Under the pieces are notes generated by a model, which saw only the letters and a program-made list of their open reading frames with translations, searched no databases and was not told the origin of the DNA. Positions 11,939 through 19,702 of a stretch of 64,000 nt of DNA are shown here, piece after piece. Location: contig NZ_MAYT01000028.1 in NCBI RefSeq assembly GCF_001685015.1, positions 246,060 to 310,059 of the forward strand, written 5' to 3'. Position 1 is the stretch's first letter. Every line of letters begins with the position of its first letter. The translations under genes and the position numbers were made by a program. This stretch comes from Pseudobacillus wudalianchiensis (GTDB lineage Bacteria; Bacillota; Bacilli; Bacillales; Domibacillaceae).

Positions 11939-12448
11939 TTACAATTCTTCTTCGCTTAGTTTCTCTAATTCCTCATTATCTACTTCAAATTCCATTAGAG
12001 CATCCCAGTCATCATTATTCAGCAGATCTAACTGAGCTTCCATTAACATTTTAAAGCGCATACGGAATACTTTCGATTGTTTTTTCAGCTCTTCAATTTC
12101 GATCGCAATTTTTCTTGCCTTCGCCAGTGATTCGTTCACAATACGATCTGCATTTTTCTCTGCTTCCCGAATAAGAAGCTTCGCTTCTTTATGGGCATTT
12201 CTTTTTACTTCTTCTGCTGTCTCCTGAGCAATAACAATCGATTTATTTAACGTTTCTTCAATATTCGAAAAGTATCCAAGCCTTTCACTTTGGCTGTTTA
12301 GCTGCTCTTCCAGCTCTTTTTTTTCTCGAATCAGTAATTCATAGTCTTTGATAATCTGATTTAAAAAACTATTTACTTCATCTTCATCATATCCGCGAAA
12401 TCCACGGCTGAATTCTTTATTATGTATATCTAACGGCGTTAAAGGCAC
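11939..12448 (-). CDS. divIVA: cell-division positioning protein DivIVA
   Basis: Binds negatively curved membrane at poles and septa and recruits partners such as MinJ and, during sporulation, RacA. The 169 residues start MPLTPLDIHNKEFSRGFRGY, the conserved lipid-binding N-terminal domain, followed by long coiled-coil segments with heptad-like Leu/Ile/Glu/Lys spacing (residues about 30-150) and an acidic tail. The length is near the usual 164. Preceded by the ylm genes as in B. subtilis. Confidence 0.97.
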   Translation of the reverse strand: MPLTPLDIHNKEFSRGFRGYDEDEVNSFLNQIIKDYELLIREKKELEEQLNSQSERLGYFSNIEETLNKSIVIAQETAEEVKRNAHKEAKLLIREAEKNADRIVNESLAKARKIAIEIEELKKQSKVFRMRFKMLMEAQLDLLNNDDWDALMEFEVDNEELEKLSEEEL

Positions 12449-12553
12449 AAGCCCACCTCCATTACAAATCTTTCATTAACATTTTTCATCTACTGTTTAA
12501 CATTATATAGGTTTTTCAACAGTTTGTGGTGAAATTCCTGTAATTTTGCGAAT

Positions 12554-13330
12554 TTATTTTACGATTCCTAATACGATTCGCCATTTTTCTTTCTTTGTCT
12601 GTCCTTCGACCGTTAACAGCTTCGCCCTTCCGGCTCCTCTTACAGAAAAAACATCGCCCTCCGTACATTCAAAAGCCGGATTCTCCTGCTGCTTCCAATT
12701 AACCTTTACAAGCCCGCCCTTAATAGCCATCTGCACTTTTTGTCTCGACTGCTTCATAAAAGCAGATAAAACAGCATCGAGGCGCAGAGAGCTGACAGTC
12801 GTGCTTATTTCTTTCCATTCCTCTTCTTGGGCAATGGCTTCATCAGGACTCTTTTTATCTAGCGTGACTGCCGTCTTGCCAATTCGATTTAAATTCACTT
12901 CAATATAATGGCTCACTTCTTTTGCAGCTAGAAACTGAACTCTTTTCCCATCGGTTAAAATATCCCCAAACTTCCTCCGCCGCAGACCAAGACCCATTAG
13001 ACTGCCAAGTACCTGGGGATGGGCAATGGACACAAATTTATCAGGGTAATGAAGTTCATATAATACAATATCAAACTCTTTTTCGACAGGGGTAAAATAA
13101 CTAGGACAAATATAAGCTCTTTTTCTCTCTGTATGAGCAGTTCCGCCAAAGAAGAAAACAGCCGTGTCACCATGGGCCCCGACAACTGATCGAACAATCT
13201 CCTGTTCTCGAGGATCCAGAAAATCTGTCAGCTTTGGTGCATACATTTCAGCTGCTTCTCTTTTCCATTCGAACACCTGATCAATAAACTCCTTTTCTTC
13301 TGGACGAAAATGCTGATAAATGGATGACAT
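12554..13330 (-). CDS. ylmH: S4-domain RNA-binding protein YlmH
   Basis: RNA-binding protein of the ylm group next to divIVA; YlmH is linked to ribosome rescue and translation in related Firmicutes. The 258 residues have an N-terminal domain with DFLDPREQEIVRSV, a middle domain (residues about 80-170), and a C-terminal S4 domain (RLDAVLSAFMKQSRQKVQMAIKGGLVKVN near residue 180). AGGAG precedes the ATG. A hairpin with a U-run lies between ylmG and this gene, so it may be expressed less than the genes upstream. Confidence 0.9.
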   Translation of the reverse strand: MSSIYQHFRPEEKEFIDQVFEWKREAAEMYAPKLTDFLDPREQEIVRSVVGAHGDTAVFFFGGTAHTERKRAYICPSYFTPVEKEFDIVLYELHYPDKFVSIAHPQVLGSLMGLGLRRRKFGDILTDGKRVQFLAAKEVSHYIEVNLNRIGKTAVTLDKKSPDEAIAQEEEWKEISTTVSSLRLDAVLSAFMKQSRQKVQMAIKGGLVKVNWKQQENPAFECTEGDVFSVRGAGRAKLLTVEGQTKKEKWRIVLGIVK

Positions 13331-13384
13331 ACCCTGTTCTCCTTTTTATTGGCTCTTGTTACTACAGAGCTCTTAAATAAAAGC

Positions 13385-13406
13385 AAAAAAGGAAGCAGCT
13401 GCTTCC
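13385..13406 (-). terminator. hairpin with U-run between ylmG and ylmH
   Basis: GGAAGC-AGCT-GCTTCC palindrome followed on the minus strand by six U residues. An intra-operon, probably partial, terminator that would lower ylmH and divIVA readthrough from upstream. Confidence 0.6.
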
Positions 13407-13427
13407 CCTTGCGATCTAGTCTTGTTA

Positions 13428-13691
13428 TCAAATTACCCAAATGGCAAGTTGACTCAATCCTCTTGTTGCCAGATTCAACACTAGAAAAGCAACAAGCGGT
13501 GAAATATCGATCATGCCGAGCGGGGGAACAATTTTTCTGAATGGTTCCAAATAAGGCTCGCAAATTCTAGCAAGAAAGCGCCCAATAGATGTTTCACGGG
13601 CATTTGGAAACCAGGACATTAAAATATAGATAATAAGAGCCCAGGAATAGAGCTCAATCAGTCTCATCAACAAACCAACCACGATTTCCAT
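13428..13691 (-). CDS. ylmG: YggT-family membrane protein YlmG
   Basis: Small membrane protein of the YggT family: two hydrophobic segments (residues about 3-25 and 65-82) flank the conserved stretch [18 protein letters not shown] longer ORF begins with GTG at 13706, but the ATG at 13691, behind a GAGGTGG site, gives an 87-residue protein matching the family start. Lies between sepF and ylmH. The family is associated with the septal and cell-wall gene neighbourhood; the biochemical role is not known. Confidence 0.9.
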   Translation of the reverse strand: MEIVVGLLMRLIELYSWALIIYILMSWFPNARETSIGRFLARICEPYLEPFRKIVPPLGMIDISPLVAFLVLNLATRGLSQLAIWVI

Positions 13692-13696
13692 ATCGC

Positions 13697-14134
13697 TTAG
13701 GACCACCTCGTATTATCAGTATCATCTTCTGTTAAAAACTGTGTAATGCTGCCATCCACCTCCACGTTATCTGGAGTGCAAAGGAAGATTTTTGGGCCAA
13801 GCTGCTGAATATCTCCACCAATGGCATAAACGGTGCCGCTTAAAAAGTCAATAATTCGCTTTGCTTGATCATGCTGAATACGCTGCAAATTGACAATGAC
13901 CGCTTTTCTACCCTTTAAATGGTCCGCAATCTCCTGCGCTTCTGCAAAAACTCGCGGTTCACTAAGAATAACCTTAGAAGATTTTTGCACACTTTGTAGA
14001 CTCACTACATTTTTCTTAGCAGGTTTTGCGTTTTTTACTGGTCTTTCCTCTTCATCCACCTCAGTCTCTTCCACCAGTTGATAGTCATCTTCATCTAATA
14101 AAAAGAAGGCTTTAAACTTAGACTTGATTCCCAT
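13697..14134 (-). CDS. sepF: septum-forming protein SepF
   Basis: Binds FtsZ and membrane and helps align protofilaments in the Z-ring. The 145 residues have an N-terminal amphipathic membrane helix ([14 protein letters not shown]), an acidic and Lys-rich linker, and the C-terminal SepF core ([25 protein letters not shown], then [15 protein letters not shown]). Two adjacent ATGs exist; the second (14134) lies 7 nt from GGAGG and is chosen over 14137. In the ylm cluster between ylmE and ylmG. Confidence 0.95.
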   Translation of the reverse strand: MGIKSKFKAFFLLDEDDYQLVEETEVDEEERPVKNAKPAKKNVVSLQSVQKSSKVILSEPRVFAEAQEIADHLKGRKAVIVNLQRIQHDQAKRIIDFLSGTVYAIGGDIQQLGPKIFLCTPDNVEVDGSITQFLTEDDTDNTRWS

Positions 14135-14151
14135 CATTCCACCTCCCGGGC

Positions 14152-14823
14152 TTATTCACCAACAAGGGCAGTGCCAATTCTGACCATCGTTGCACCTTCC
14201 TCGATGGCAATTTGATAATCATTGCTCATCCCCATTGACAACTCCGTACATGGTGCATGCGGCAATCGTTTGCTCTGAACTTCCTTCTGAAGCTGTTTTA
14301 ATTGTTTAAAGCAGCTTCTTAACAGGTCCTCATTATCTGTCAACGGTGCCATTGTCATCAGGCCGCATATAACAATCTTTTCATATTTAGCTAACTGCTC
14401 TACAAACGAAACAACCTCTTCTGGAGACAAACCATGCTTGGACTCTTCTCCCGATACATTCACTTGAACAAAGCAATTAATCGGCTTTCCTGCCCGTTTA
14501 TCAATTTCATTCGCTAATGAAAGACGGTCAAGAGAATGTATGTATGAAACTTTATCAATTATATTTTTAACTTTTCTCGATTGCAGGCTGCCAATAAAAT
14601 GCCAAACTGGCTCTCCTGTTAGCTTGTCCCACTTTTCTAATAACCCTTCATCTCGGTTTTCCCCGAGATGAATAAGTCCGGCTTCAAGCGCCTCCTGAGC
14701 CCGTTCTACTGATACATATTTTGTTACAGCAATGATTTTCACTTCATCCGGCTGTCTGCCTGCTTTTTGGCAAGCTGCTTGAATCTGTGACTGTATGTCC
14801 TGTAATTTTTCTGCTACTTTCAC
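14152..14823 (-). CDS. ylmE: YggS/PLPBP-family pyridoxal phosphate-binding protein
   Basis: Pyridoxal 5'-phosphate homeostasis protein with an alanine racemase-like TIM barrel. The PLP lysine is in IIAVTKYVS near residue 36; [12 protein letters not shown] and [24 protein letters not shown] are signature segments. A GTG at 14823, preceded by AAGGAG at 7 nt and overlapping the ylmD stop as GTGA, is the start chosen (223 residues) over a longer frame reaching 14925. Neighbour of sepF as in many Firmicutes. Confidence 0.95.
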   Translation of the reverse strand: MKVAEKLQDIQSQIQAACQKAGRQPDEVKIIAVTKYVSVERAQEALEAGLIHLGENRDEGLLEKWDKLTGEPVWHFIGSLQSRKVKNIIDKVSYIHSLDRLSLANEIDKRAGKPINCFVQVNVSGEESKHGLSPEEVVSFVEQLAKYEKIVICGLMTMAPLTDNEDLLRSCFKQLKQLQKEVQSKRLPHAPCTELSMGMSNDYQIAIEEGATMVRIGTALVGE

Positions 14824-15653
14824 GTTGAAACTCCTTCCTTCCATCCAATGAACCCTAACATTCTTCCCGTTTTGCCTTGATCGCGCCGATGAGAAAAAAA
14901 CTCCGCACTGCAGCTTGTACACCACTTTGTCACACGGACATTTTCAAGGGGAAGTCCTGCTTTCAGTAAGATGAGCTTGTTGAGCTCTTGCAAAGAAAGA
15001 TGAAACTGTCCTGCCTCCCCAGCCACTGGTGAAAATGGTGGAGAATCAAGATCACTAATCCAACGCTGTGCTGCGTCAATTACTCGGCTATCAACCTTAT
15101 AACAACCTTTACAAATGGACGGGCCAATGACCGCTTCTATTTCTTGTGGCTCAATTCCGTCTTTCTTCCATTGCTCTACAAGGTTAGCTCCAATACCGAG
15201 CACTGTTCCCTTCCAACCTGCATGAGCAGTCCCTATTCTCCCATGTTTTTTCGATAAAAAATAGAGAGGAACACAATCAGCATAGCAAAGTGTTAACAGG
15301 ATGCCCTTTTCATCTGTATACAAACCATCCGTATCAGGGAGACTTGAGTCATACGATAAGGCTCCTCTCCCACTGTCCGATTTTGTTACACAGGCAATAC
15401 GGTTTTCATGTGTCTGGCAGGCACCAATCCATGCCTCTGCAGGAAAACTCAGAAGCTCACCCAGCTTCTGACGATTAGCGATGACATCTCCCAATCGGTC
15501 ATTTACATGAAAACCGGTATTTAAGCTATCAAAATCCCCGGTGCTCTTGCCGCCCATTTTAGTGGAAAATCCCGCAACAAGGCCAGGAACAGTTTCGTGC
15601 CAATCTTTTATTATATAAAAACTGTTATGTGCAGAAACAAAAGGTTCTGTCAT
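14820..15653 (-). CDS. ylmD: YlmD, laccase-domain (YfiH/LACC1-type) protein
   Basis: Member of the multicopper-laccase-like DUF152 family, whose relatives act as purine nucleoside phosphorylase/adenosine deaminase. The metal-ligand motifs are visible: CQTHENR near residue 77, [10 protein letters not shown] near residue 123 and [10 protein letters not shown] near residue 142. The ATG at 15653 follows GGGAG by 7 nt and is preferred over 15671. The result is 277 residues. It forms a GTGA overlap with ylmE. The biological substrate in Bacillus is not settled. Confidence 0.9.
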   Translation of the reverse strand: MTEPFVSAHNSFYIIKDWHETVPGLVAGFSTKMGGKSTGDFDSLNTGFHVNDRLGDVIANRQKLGELLSFPAEAWIGACQTHENRIACVTKSDSGRGALSYDSSLPDTDGLYTDEKGILLTLCYADCVPLYFLSKKHGRIGTAHAGWKGTVLGIGANLVEQWKKDGIEPQEIEAVIGPSICKGCYKVDSRVIDAAQRWISDLDSPPFSPVAGEAGQFHLSLQELNKLILLKAGLPLENVRVTKWCTSCSAEFFSHRRDQGKTGRMLGFIGWKEGVST

Positions 15654-15720
15654 TTTTCTACTCCCGAGCATTTTCTTTTAGTGTAACATAATCAAACAGG
15701 AAACGTCACTGAAAAACAAA

Positions 15721-15993
15721 TTATTCATTTTTCTGTCCAGCGTCTGCGGGCAGCGATTGTTCAGAGTAGCGAACTAGAATCACATCTTCTCCAATTTTAA
15801 CAATCTGTGACCAAGGGATGACAATTTCTTCTTCTTTTCCAAAGAGACCAAGAATTTTTCCTGAAGTGCTAATCACAATCGAATCAATGGTTCCCGCTGT
15901 TAAATTTAGGTGAATATCAGAAATATTGCCGAGTTTCTTGCCATTGGCTACATTGATAATATCTTTTAACTGAAAATCAGATATTCTTCCCAA
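15721..15993 (-). CDS. ylmC: YlmC/YmxH-family PRC-barrel protein
   Basis: A 90-residue protein with the PRC-barrel pattern MGRISDFQLKDIINVANGKK, then GNISDIHLN and IVIPWSQIVKIGEDVILV. The start is TTG at 15993, behind a strong AAGGAGG at 7 nt. The family is sporulation-associated in Bacillus, and the gene sits after sigG, as in B. subtilis. Molecular function is unknown. Confidence 0.88.
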   Translation of the reverse strand: MGRISDFQLKDIINVANGKKLGNISDIHLNLTAGTIDSIVISTSGKILGLFGKEEEIVIPWSQIVKIGEDVILVRYSEQSLPADAGQKNE

Positions 15994-16043
15994 TGTCTTG
16001 CCTCCTTTGGTTCTTAGTTACCGATATACTACTATATGCAGAA

Positions 16044-16089
16044 ATAAAAAAATAAGACTCTTTAGGCGCCTGCCTCACAAGAGTCTTAT
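16044..16089 (-). terminator. terminator after sigG
   Basis: ATAAGACTCTT (16079-16089 complement) pairs with AAGAGTCTTAT (16052-16062 region) around a 15-nt loop; seven U residues follow. Separates sigG from ylmC. Confidence 0.88.
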
Positions 16090-16096
16090 CTATTTT

Positions 16097-16873
16097 CTAA
16101 TTAATATTTTTATTCATTTGTTTAATAGCTGCTTTTTCAAGCCTTGAAACCTGCGCCTGTGAAATCCCAATTTCTTCGGCTACTTCCATCTGTGTCTTAC
16201 CTTGAAAAAAGCGTTTGCGAATAATCATTTTTTCCCGATCATTTAGTCTTTTCAGGCCTTCTTTTAAAGCGATTTCCTCAATCCATTGCGTGTCTTTATG
16301 GCTGTCATCGCTTAATTGGTCCATCACAAAAATAGGATCGCCGCCGTCATTATAAATTGGCTCAAATAAAGAGACTGGATCTTGAATGGCATCAAGTGCG
16401 AATACAATTTCTTCTTTCGGTACATCCAGTTCCCTGCTGATCTCTTCAGCTGTCGGTTCCTTCGATGTTTCAGCAATCAGCCTCTCTCTCACCTGCAGCG
16501 CTTTATAAGCAATATCCCGCAGCGAACGAGAAACTCTAATCGGGTTATTATCACGCAAATACCGCCGAATCTCACCGATAATCATAGGCACAGCATATGT
16601 AGAAAAACGGACATTATGGCTTAAGTCAAAGTTATCAATCGATTTCATTAGTCCAATACAGCCAACTTGAAACAAGTCATCCACATATTCACCGCGGTTA
16701 TTAAACCGTTGAATTACACTTAGAACGAGCCGCAAATTCCCATTTACCAGCTTTTCTCGGGCACTTAGCTCTCCTCCCTGAAGACGACGAAATAAATCAC
16801 GCATCTCTTCATTTTTCAACACAGGAAGCTTCGAAGTATCCACACCGCATATCTCCACTTTGTTTCGCGCCAT
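16097..16873 (-). CDS. sigG: late forespore sigma factor G
   Basis: RNA polymerase sigma factor that drives late forespore genes. The 258-residue protein starts MARNKVEICGVDTSKLPVL and is almost collinear with B. subtilis SigG: region 2 (NLRLVLSVIQRFNNRGEYVDDLFQVG..), region 3, and a region 4 helix-turn-helix (GKTQMEVAEEIGISQAQVSRLEK). The ORF extends upstream to 17050, into repeat DNA, but GGAGGG precedes the ATG at 16873. In this genome 0.9 kb of repeats separates it from sigE. A SigF-like promoter lies in front. Confidence 0.98.
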   Translation of the reverse strand: MARNKVEICGVDTSKLPVLKNEEMRDLFRRLQGGELSAREKLVNGNLRLVLSVIQRFNNRGEYVDDLFQVGCIGLMKSIDNFDLSHNVRFSTYAVPMIIGEIRRYLRDNNPIRVSRSLRDIAYKALQVRERLIAETSKEPTAEEISRELDVPKEEIVFALDAIQDPVSLFEPIYNDGGDPIFVMDQLSDDSHKDTQWIEEIALKEGLKRLNDREKMIIRKRFFQGKTQMEVAEEIGISQAQVSRLEKAAIKQMNKNIN

Positions 16874-16913
16874 TATGAAATTTCCCTCCTCGCAGGAACT
16901 GCTGTACAACCAA

Positions 16914-16943
16914 CAGTATCTCCCCACAAAAAGAAAACTATGC
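16914..16943 (-). promoter_or_regulatory. sigma-F-type promoter of sigG
   Basis: The -35 GCATA (complement of 16939-16943), a 15-bp spacer and -10 GGAGATACTG (complement of 16914-16923) fit the remembered SigF consensus GYATA / GGnnAnAHTR. SigF control of sigG is established in B. subtilis. The alternative alignment to SigG (GATACTG at 18 bp) is poorer. Confidence 0.65.
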
Positions 16944-16950
16944 ATAAAAG

Positions 16951-17069
16951 AAAAGCGGAAGGCGCTCGTCCAGTGCGATAGGGGGTTGGAGGATTTTCTG
17001 TGGGAGTCGCTCTTTGACTCCTGCAGAAAATTCGAAACCACCGTACGCACTAGCGCCTGCAGCTAGACA
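16951..17069 (+). repeat. interspersed hairpin element A1 (interior type I)
   Basis: 119 bp, from AAAAGCGGAAGGCGCT to AGCGCCTGCAGCTAGACA. The whole element can fold: GGCGCT/AGCGCC, AGTGCG/CGCACT, GGTT/AACC, GGATTTTCTG/CAGAAAATTC and GGAGTC/GACTCC nest one inside the other. First of five tandem elements between sigG and sigE; its left end is 7 bp from the -35 of the sigG promoter. Orientation is given as read from AAAAGCGG to CTGGACA. Confidence 0.9.
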
Positions 17070-17071
17070 AG

Positions 17072-17187
17072 AAAAGCGGAAGCAGCTGCCCAGACTCGGC
17101 AGGCATAAGACGGACCGCCGAAGTGGCGCTCTTTGCCACACAGGCGTGACGGCTTATGACCGAGAGTCTAGCCGCTGCAACTGGACA
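17072..17187 (+). repeat. interspersed hairpin element A2 (interior type II)
   Basis: 116 bp with the same ends (AAAAGCGGAAG ... GCTGCAACTGGACA) but a different interior: AGACTCGG/CCGAGAGTCT, CATAAG/CTTATG, CGCC/GGCG and GTGGC/GCCAC nest as a hairpin. Element C3 (42255-42370) is the same length with about a dozen substitutions. Confidence 0.9.
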
Positions 17188-17191
17188 ATAG

Positions 17192-17310
17192 AAATGCGGA
17201 GCCGACTGCCCTGCCCCGACAAGCATAAGACGAAATGGCGGAGTGGCGTTCTTCAGCCACACAGCCAGATTGGCTTATGACCTCGAGGGGCAAGGAGGAG
17301 CAGCTGGACA
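17192..17310 (+). repeat. interspersed hairpin element A3 (diverged type II)
   Basis: 119 bp, beginning AAATGCGG and ending CAGCTGGACA. It keeps the CATAAG/CTTATG and GTGGC/GCCAC pairs of type II, with CCTCGAGGGGCA near its end in place of CCGAGAGTCT; that segment can pair with TGCCCTGCCCCGA near its start. Confidence 0.8.
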
Positions 17311-17314
17311 TTCG

Positions 17315-17434
17315 AAAAGCGAAAGGCGCTCGTCCAGTGCGATAGGGGGTTGGAGGATTTTCTGTGAGAGTCGCTCCTTGACTCCTGCAGAAAAATTCGA
17401 AACCACCGTACGCACTAGCGCCTGCAGCTGGACA
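17315..17434 (+). repeat. interspersed hairpin element A4 (interior type I)
   Basis: 120 bp, nearly identical to A1 (GAGAGTCGCTCCTTGACTCC in place of GGGAGTCGCTCTTTGACTCC, otherwise few changes). Ends AAAAGCGAAAGGCGCT and AGCGCCTGCAGCTGGACA. Confidence 0.9.
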
Positions 17435-17438
17435 AAGG

Positions 17439-17551
17439 AAGTGCGGAAGCGGCCGTTCAACGGCGTATGGGCTGGACAGATCCGAATGAGATAAAGGAAA
17501 CACGGAAAGCGATAGCGATTCGATGCTGACTTATCGCAGAAACAGCTCAGC
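17439..17551 (+). repeat. interspersed hairpin element A5 (type III, truncated)
   Basis: Begins AAGTGCGGAAGCGGC and shares GAGATAAAGGAAACAC, GCGATTCGATG and TGACTTATCGCA with the complete type III copy at 32291-32443, but the second half carrying the right-hand terminus is missing. From 17552 to about 17686 nothing recognisable is seen. Confidence 0.75.
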
Positions 17552-17686
17552 TAGGATTCACAGGAGTATTCCGCTAAGTGAATACCTATGTCGATTCGTG
17601 AACAAACTTTAACTTTAGAGAGCATCTGTTTCAGTTTACAAGCCTATTTTGAATTATGCTTATAGTTATTTTAGTTCATAAACAAC

Positions 17687-17748
17687 AAAAATCCCCCATT
17701 TGTCTGCATTCGGTTAGGCGCTCAGCCGTTCGTTTGCAAATGGGGAAT
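17687..17748 (-). terminator. terminator after sigE
   Basis: Minus strand TCCCCATTTG and CAAATGGGGGA arms enclose a loop of about 37 nt that can fold further; ATTTTTG follows. Immediately downstream of the sigE stop, so sigE transcription probably stops before sigG. Confidence 0.8.
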
Positions 17749-17757
17749 CTGGGTCAG

Positions 17758-18477
17758 TCAAACCATTTTATTAAATTCTTTTTGCAGGCGCTGAATAATT
17801 CTTTTTTCCAGCCTTGAAATGTAAGATTGTGAAATACCCAATAAATCGGCAACATCTTTTTGTGTTTTTTCTTCTTCTCCTTTCAAACCAAAACGCAGTT
17901 CCATAATTTGTTTTTCCCTATCCGTTAGATGTTCCATTGCTTTGAATAAGAGACTTCTATCCACTCCTGCTTCAATATCTCTTGTGATGATATCATCGTC
18001 AGTTCCGAGCACATCGGAGAGCAACAGCTCATTTCCATCCCAATCCACATTTAGCGGTTCATCAAACGATACTTCCGAGCGGATCTTATTGTTGCGGCGC
18101 AAATACATGAGAATCTCATTTTCAATACATCGTGAGGCATAGGTCGCTAATTTTATTTTCTTTTCCGGGTTAAATGTGTTGACGGCTTTGATTAAACCAA
18201 TGGTACCGATGCTAATTAAGTCTTCAATATTGATCCCGGTATTTTCAAATTTCCTTGCAATGTAAACGACGAGTCGAAGGTTCCTCTCAATGAGCAAAGC
18301 TCTTGCTGCCTGATCACCCTTCGGCAGCTTAACCAGCAGTTTTTCTTCTTCATCCCTTGATAAAGGGGGTGGAAGTGCTTCACTCCCGCCGATATAATAT
18401 ATCTCGTCAGTCTTCAACTTTAGCTTAATCAGCAGCTTGTACCAATAGTAAGTGATTTTTAATCGCAAATTCCTCAT
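17758..18477 (-). CDS. sigE: mother-cell sigma factor E precursor
   Basis: Early mother-cell sporulation sigma factor, made as inactive pro-SigE. The 239 residues start [20 protein letters not shown], the membrane-binding pro-sequence removed by SpoIIGA; region 2 ([29 protein letters not shown]) and the region 4 helix-turn-helix ([22 protein letters not shown]) follow. GAGG precedes the ATG. It lies 38 bp after spoIIGA, its protease gene, in one operon. Confidence 0.98.
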   Translation of the reverse strand: MRNLRLKITYYWYKLLIKLKLKTDEIYYIGGSEALPPPLSRDEEEKLLVKLPKGDQAARALLIERNLRLVVYIARKFENTGINIEDLISIGTIGLIKAVNTFNPEKKIKLATYASRCIENEILMYLRRNNKIRSEVSFDEPLNVDWDGNELLLSDVLGTDDDIITRDIEAGVDRSLLFKAMEHLTDREKQIMELRFGLKGEEEKTQKDVADLLGISQSYISRLEKRIIQRLQKEFNKMV

Positions 18478-18515
18478 AAAGCAACCTCCTCAATAATAAG
18501 AATAAATATCGCAAG

Positions 18516-19442
18516 CTATGATACTTCTTCGTAAGATAGAGATAGGACCATCTTCGGATGCAATATACACGAAAACTGGCCATCAGATGATAAACTCATC
18601 GGCGTAAAAACAACGAGCGCTTTCGAAATGACGGTTTTCTTTTTCTCGTTGCTTACCTCCACATAATCGGGTTTAAAAGCAGGCAGCAATTGATGAGCCT
18701 TTCCAACAGACTTGGCAGGGATTAACCTCATTTTTTCCAACCATTCTTTCGGCAAATATTCCTCTTCAAACAGTAAAACTTCCGGTTGGCCAGCTGCTTT
18801 CACAACTTCGCTAGGCAGCTGCTCCTCTAAACCAGCAATAGAAACAAACATAACAGGACACTTAGTAATCGGATCCTGAAGTTGATTTCCTGTATCGACC
18901 AATCCTCTTAAAGAAAAATCAGCTTCGTTAATTTTGAGCTTCACATTAAGCAGTTGATCGTGTTGAAGTTTAGCTGTTTCAAAGTCATCAGCTCGACTCT
19001 TAGCAAAGTAAAAAGCGATCGGCAAACCAAACATGACAAAAATCCAGCTGACTGGATCACCAAACCCCTTTAACCCAGCTAAGAAGAAGTCCGACTCCAA
19101 TTGCATATCAAATTCAATAAAATAATGGGCTCCCAGCAGCATGCCTCCCGTTAAAAACGTCGAAAAATAAAAAGTCATGAGATTAACGAAAAAGTATTTC
19201 CACCGTCTATAACCAAATACAGCGAACACCATAACGGTCGATAATAAAATTTTCGCCAGTGGATGTCCTGCTATGGGGGCAAGAGGGGTAACCATCAGCA
19301 AAATGCTAATAGACCCTATTCCTCCTCCTATTAGGAGACGATACCCTTTTACGTTTCTCTTGAGAAAGATAGCTGTCATCCATAATAGCAAGCTATCGGC
19401 AAGCAAGTTCAACAGCCATAATGCATCTAAGTATACAACCAC
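18516..19442 (-). CDS. spoIIGA: pro-sigma-E processing aspartic protease
   Basis: Septal membrane protease that activates pro-SigE. The 308 residues have five hydrophobic segments in the first 155 or so residues and a cytoplasmic aspartic protease domain with the catalytic motif LVDTGNQLQDP near residue 183. The start is GTG at 19442, with GGAGG 11 nt before. The gene has the same length and order as in B. subtilis spoIIG. The promoter region upstream carries a possible Spo0A box and a LexA-like palindrome. Confidence 0.95.
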   Translation of the reverse strand: MVVYLDALWLLNLLADSLLLWMTAIFLKRNVKGYRLLIGGGIGSISILLMVTPLAPIAGHPLAKILLSTVMVFAVFGYRRWKYFFVNLMTFYFSTFLTGGMLLGAHYFIEFDMQLESDFFLAGLKGFGDPVSWIFVMFGLPIAFYFAKSRADDFETAKLQHDQLLNVKLKINEADFSLRGLVDTGNQLQDPITKCPVMFVSIAGLEEQLPSEVVKAAGQPEVLLFEEEYLPKEWLEKMRLIPAKSVGKAHQLLPAFKPDYVEVSNEKKKTVISKALVVFTPMSLSSDGQFSCILHPKMVLSLSYEEVS

Positions 19443-19497
19443 ACGTATCCTATCCTCCTTTTACGCCTCATTGCATGTAAATAAGAATATTTACTCA

Positions 19498-19532
19498 AGT
19501 ATATCGGGCAAGCAAAAAGAAGTGTGTCACAA
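19498..19532 (-). promoter_or_regulatory. candidate spoIIG promoter with long spacer
   Basis: TATACT (complement of 19498-19503) as -10 and TTGTGA (complement of 19527-19532) as -35 with 23 bp between. The B. subtilis spoIIG promoter is known for an over-long 22-bp spacer that needs Spo0A, so this layout is suggestive. Not decisive, as no better -35 was found at 17 bp. Confidence 0.35.
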
Positions 19533-19575
19533 TATAGAAGGGAAACTAAACAATTTTTAAAGGAAAATTTCGGTT

Positions 19576-19584
19576 TTTGTCAGA
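19576..19584. promoter_or_regulatory. possible Spo0A box
   Basis: TTTGTCAGA differs from the consensus TTTGTCRAA at one position and lies about 90 bp upstream of the expected spoIIGA transcription start, near where an upstream 0A box is found in B. subtilis. Single short match, so weak. Confidence 0.3.
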
Positions 19585-19624
19585 TTAGATAAGCGGGAAA
19601 ATGGGGATAATTAGTTGCATTTAT

Positions 19625-19638
19625 AGAACGCATGTTCT
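19625..19638. promoter_or_regulatory. LexA (DinR) box-like palindrome
   Basis: AGAACGCATGTTCT fits the core GAAC-RNRY-GTTC of the Bacillus LexA operator (CGAACRNRYGTTCG), with only the outermost bases differing. It lies between the ftsZ terminator and spoIIGA; on the minus strand TATAAA follows it immediately and could be a -10. Confidence 0.45.
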
Positions 19639-19644
19639 AAAATA

Positions 19645-19686
19645 AAATAAAGATCAAGGCTATCCAAAAGAATAGCCTTGATCTTT
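19645..19686 (-). terminator. terminator after ftsZ
   Basis: AAAGATCAAGGCTAT and ATAGCCTTGATCTTT arms around a short loop, followed by ATTTTATTTT on the minus strand. Confidence 0.92.
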
Positions 19687-19702
19687 ACAATGTAGACACC
19701 CT

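Noticed and set aside
16860..17066. Open frames of 60-110 codons on both strands through the repeat cluster between sigG and sigE
   Set aside because: They follow the GC-rich hairpin repeats, recur in clusters B and C for the same reason, lack ribosome sites, and change frame between copies.
16951..17551. CRISPR array
   Set aside because: Units are about 120 bp, differ in their interiors, and have no short identical repeats with unique spacers; no cas genes nearby.
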